Below are positions 37,422 through 38,998 of a stretch of DNA of 38,998 bases, piece after piece. The translations under genes and the position numbers were made by a program. Location: the NCBI GenBank assembly GCA_958452935.1, contig CAUDVX010000015.1, positions 1 to 38,998 of the forward strand. Direction: 5' to 3'. Position 1 is the stretch's first letter, and the number at the start of each line of letters is the position of its first letter. The notes below the pieces were generated by a model, which saw only the letters and a list, made by a program, of their open reading frames with translations, was not told the DNA's origin and made no database searches. Source of the DNA: an uncultured Collinsella sp. GTDB lineage: Bacteria > Actinomycetota > Coriobacteriia > Coriobacteriales > Coriobacteriaceae.

Positions 37422-38654
37422 ATGCGCCAGTTCGATTACACCACAGTCCCAGCGGAACTCGAAGCAACTCCAATCACCAACCTCCTCCTCTCGATACGCG
37501 AGCATAAAGGCCGTCAGCTTGCTCTGAGTCAAGTCAAACCCGAGCTTCTATCGTCCCTAATGGAGGAGGCTAAGATCCAAAGCACCCGATCCTCCAACGG
37601 ACTTGAAGGAATTGTTACCACCCAAAAAAGACTCAAAGCGATCATGGCGTATTCCGCCAAGCCAAGCTCCCGCGCAGAGGAAGAAATCGCTGGATACCGA
37701 GATGTGCTGTCGCTTATTCACGAGCAACACGATTCCATTCCCGTAACGCCATCGGTCATTCTGCAGTTGCATCGTGACCTCATGGCGCACACGGCAATCT
37801 CGTATGGAGGCCATTGGAAAGATGGCGATAACGAAATCGTCTCCATTGACGATCAAGGTAATCGATTTGTGCGCTTTAGGCCCCCTTCGGCTCTAGCAAC
37901 CCCGGGACTTATTAAAGAAGCCTGCCAGTCCCTCAACGATGCTTTATCTCGCCAAGTTTGCGATCCCCTCCTTATATCGCTCCGCTTTATCTTCGATTTT
38001 GTTAGCATTCATCCCTTCAACGATGGCAATGGCAGGATGAGCCGGCTCCTTACAACGCTGCTGCTCGAAAAGACTGGATACGATGTTGCGCGTTACATCA
38101 GCATCGAACGACTTATTGAAGACAACAAAGCGCTTTACTACAACGCCCTCGCTGCAAGCTCCACTGGATGGAATGAAAATCAAAACACCGAAGTACCCTT
38201 TATCCGTTTCATGCTCGGAACAACCCTGGCCGCCTACCGACAGCTCGAGCAGCGTACCTTAATTGAATCAAGCACTCGTCCCATGTCGAAGCAAGCGCGC
38301 ATCGCTGTTCTATTTCACCAGAGACCCGGCGTCATTAAGAAATCCGACATCCGGTCCAGCTGCCCCGATATCAGCGAGGTAACCGTTAAACGAACCCTCG
38401 GCCAGCTTGTTAGTTGCAGCGCAATCGAAAAAACAGGAGCGGGTCGTTCGACGGGCTACATACTCAAAGACGTCCATGCTCTAGAACTATTCTTGCAAGC
38501 CACAATACCCGATGGCGAGGCCGCAATAACAAAAGAGGCTTCAAAGGATAAGCTCCTTGAACGTGTAAACCACGCCGAGGATGAAAGCAGAGAAGGGCTC
38601 TATGAAGACTACGATTCATTCTCAAGGGACATAAAGACGAGATACGGAGTCTAG
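37422..38654 (+). CDS. Fic-domain protein with C-terminal winged helix
   Basis: 410-residue protein of the Fic family, most of which transfer AMP from ATP to target proteins. The Fic motif is intact as HPFNDGNGRMSR from about residue 197. An N-terminal inhibitory motif of the SxxxEG type is present as SNGLEG near residues 57-62, so activity is probably self-restrained. LHRDLMAHTAISYGGHWKDGDNEI near 115-140 is the flap region. The last 130 residues include KKSDIRSSCPDISEVTVKRTLGQLVSCSAIEKTG, a winged helix-turn-helix. AAAGGAG lies six bases before ATG 37422, directly abutting a long inverted repeat. No antitoxin gene is next to it. Codon use is more AT-rich than the lac genes, which suggests separate acquisition. 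Confidence 0.9.
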   Translation: MRQFDYTTVPAELEATPITNLLLSIREHKGRQLALSQVKPELLSSLMEEAKIQSTRSSNGLEGIVTTQKRLKAIMAYSAKPSSRAEEEIAGYRDVLSLIHEQHDSIPVTPSVILQLHRDLMAHTAISYGGHWKDGDNEIVSIDDQGNRFVRFRPPSALATPGLIKEACQSLNDALSRQVCDPLLISLRFIFDFVSIHPFNDGNGRMSRLLTTLLLEKTGYDVARYISIERLIEDNKALYYNALAASSTGWNENQNTEVPFIRFMLGTTLAAYRQLEQRTLIESSTRPMSKQARIAVLFHQRPGVIKKSDIRSSCPDISEVTVKRTLGQLVSCSAIEKTGAGRSTGYILKDVHALELFLQATIPDGEAAITKEASKDKLLERVNHAEDESREGLYEDYDSFSRDIKTRYGV

Positions 38655-38759
38655 TCATATCTCAGAATAGCCTCATCCTTGTTGCCCAAAGTTATTTGCG
38701 CGTCATTGTGAAGCGGTAACCCCGCGCTGGCAAGGGCAAAAGTCCTCCTGCTGCGCTAG

Positions 38760-38998
38760 CTAGCAAATGACCTGCGCGTGCTCCTCGATGGCGGCGCGAT
38801 CCTCGGCGGTAATACCCGGCTCGCACACCACGACGTCCAAATTGTCCAAGCGGCAGAAGGTGTAGAAGTCGCGCTTGCCGATCTTGCTGGAGTCGGCGAT
38901 CAGATAGCGCGAGTCCGCTTTGCTAAAAGCGAGCTGCTGGATACGGCCCTCGTCCATGTTGGACGTGGACACGTCGCCGTCCAGAATGCCGTTGGCAC
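38760..38998 (-). CDS. DeoR/GlpR-family regulator, C-terminal end only
   Basis: The last 79 residues of a gene whose start lies beyond the window. ANGILDGDVSTSNMDEGRIQQLAF, then ADSSKIGKRDFYTFCRLDNLDVVVCEPG are the typical end of a DeoR effector domain (Asp-Ser-Ser-Lys and the following Phe). It converges on the Fic gene across a 105-base gap in which I see no clear terminator. Target unknown. Confidence 0.8.
   Translation of the reverse strand, partial: ANGILDGDVSTSNMDEGRIQQLAFSKADSRYLIADSSKIGKRDFYTFCRLDNLDVVVCEPGITAEDRAAIEEHAQVIC

Overview
The window looks like a chromosomal segment of a gut actinobacterium of the Coriobacteriia, most likely Collinsella. The basis is high GC, the anaerobe-type gene content (flavodiiron protein, lactose-type PTS, class 2 GalT) and many short structured intergenic repeats of a kind I associate with that genus. 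The genus call is from memory, not from a search. No rRNA, tRNA, CRISPR array or insertion sequence was seen.

Layout. 1-7527 holds mixed genes: the 3' end of a DAHP synthase, a BceAB-like ABC exporter pair, a Nudix-Vsr fusion protein, an AraC-type regulator and a HAD phosphatase. 7861-11077 holds a GatY/KbaY-like class II ketose-bisphosphate aldolase divergent from a DeoR-type regulator, then a flavodiiron protein. 11207-15401 is a Leloir unit: a LacI-type regulator divergent from galK-galT. 15712-17013 is an AAA/DUF4143 ATPase bracketed by direct repeats. 17271-23655 is a long minus-strand lac run: lacR1, lacF (EIIA), a membrane protein of unknown function, lacA, lacB, a lacX-like epimerase and lacC. 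24013-37054 holds three consecutive EIIBC plus 6-phospho-beta-galactosidase modules (lacE1-lacG1, lacG2-lacE2, lacE3-lacG3), each with its own divergent LacI-type regulator. 37422-38998 holds a Fic protein and the end of a DeoR-type regulator.

How it fits together. The PTS genes would import lactose or other beta-galactosides as 6-phosphates. LacG would release galactose-6-phosphate, LacAB would isomerise it to tagatose-6-phosphate and LacC would phosphorylate it. There is no classical lacD here; the GatY-like aldolase at 7861-8718 could split tagatose-1,6-bisphosphate. GalK and GalT would handle unphosphorylated galactose, although galE is not in the window. Only one EIIA gene (lacF) is visible for three EIIBC proteins.

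Most notable signals. (1) A family of about 150-nt structured elements occurs three times, each directly after a stop codon and in the sense orientation, with covarying stems and conserved loops. (2) Four paralogous LacI-type regulators have operators sharing an AACGT core and differing at about three positions, in step with two residues of the recognition helix. (3) A direct repeat of ACCGTTYAC type with an exact 21-bp period lies upstream of six sugar genes. (4) The three lac modules show swapped kinships, so the third looks chimeric. (5) Several further hairpin families fill the gene ends.
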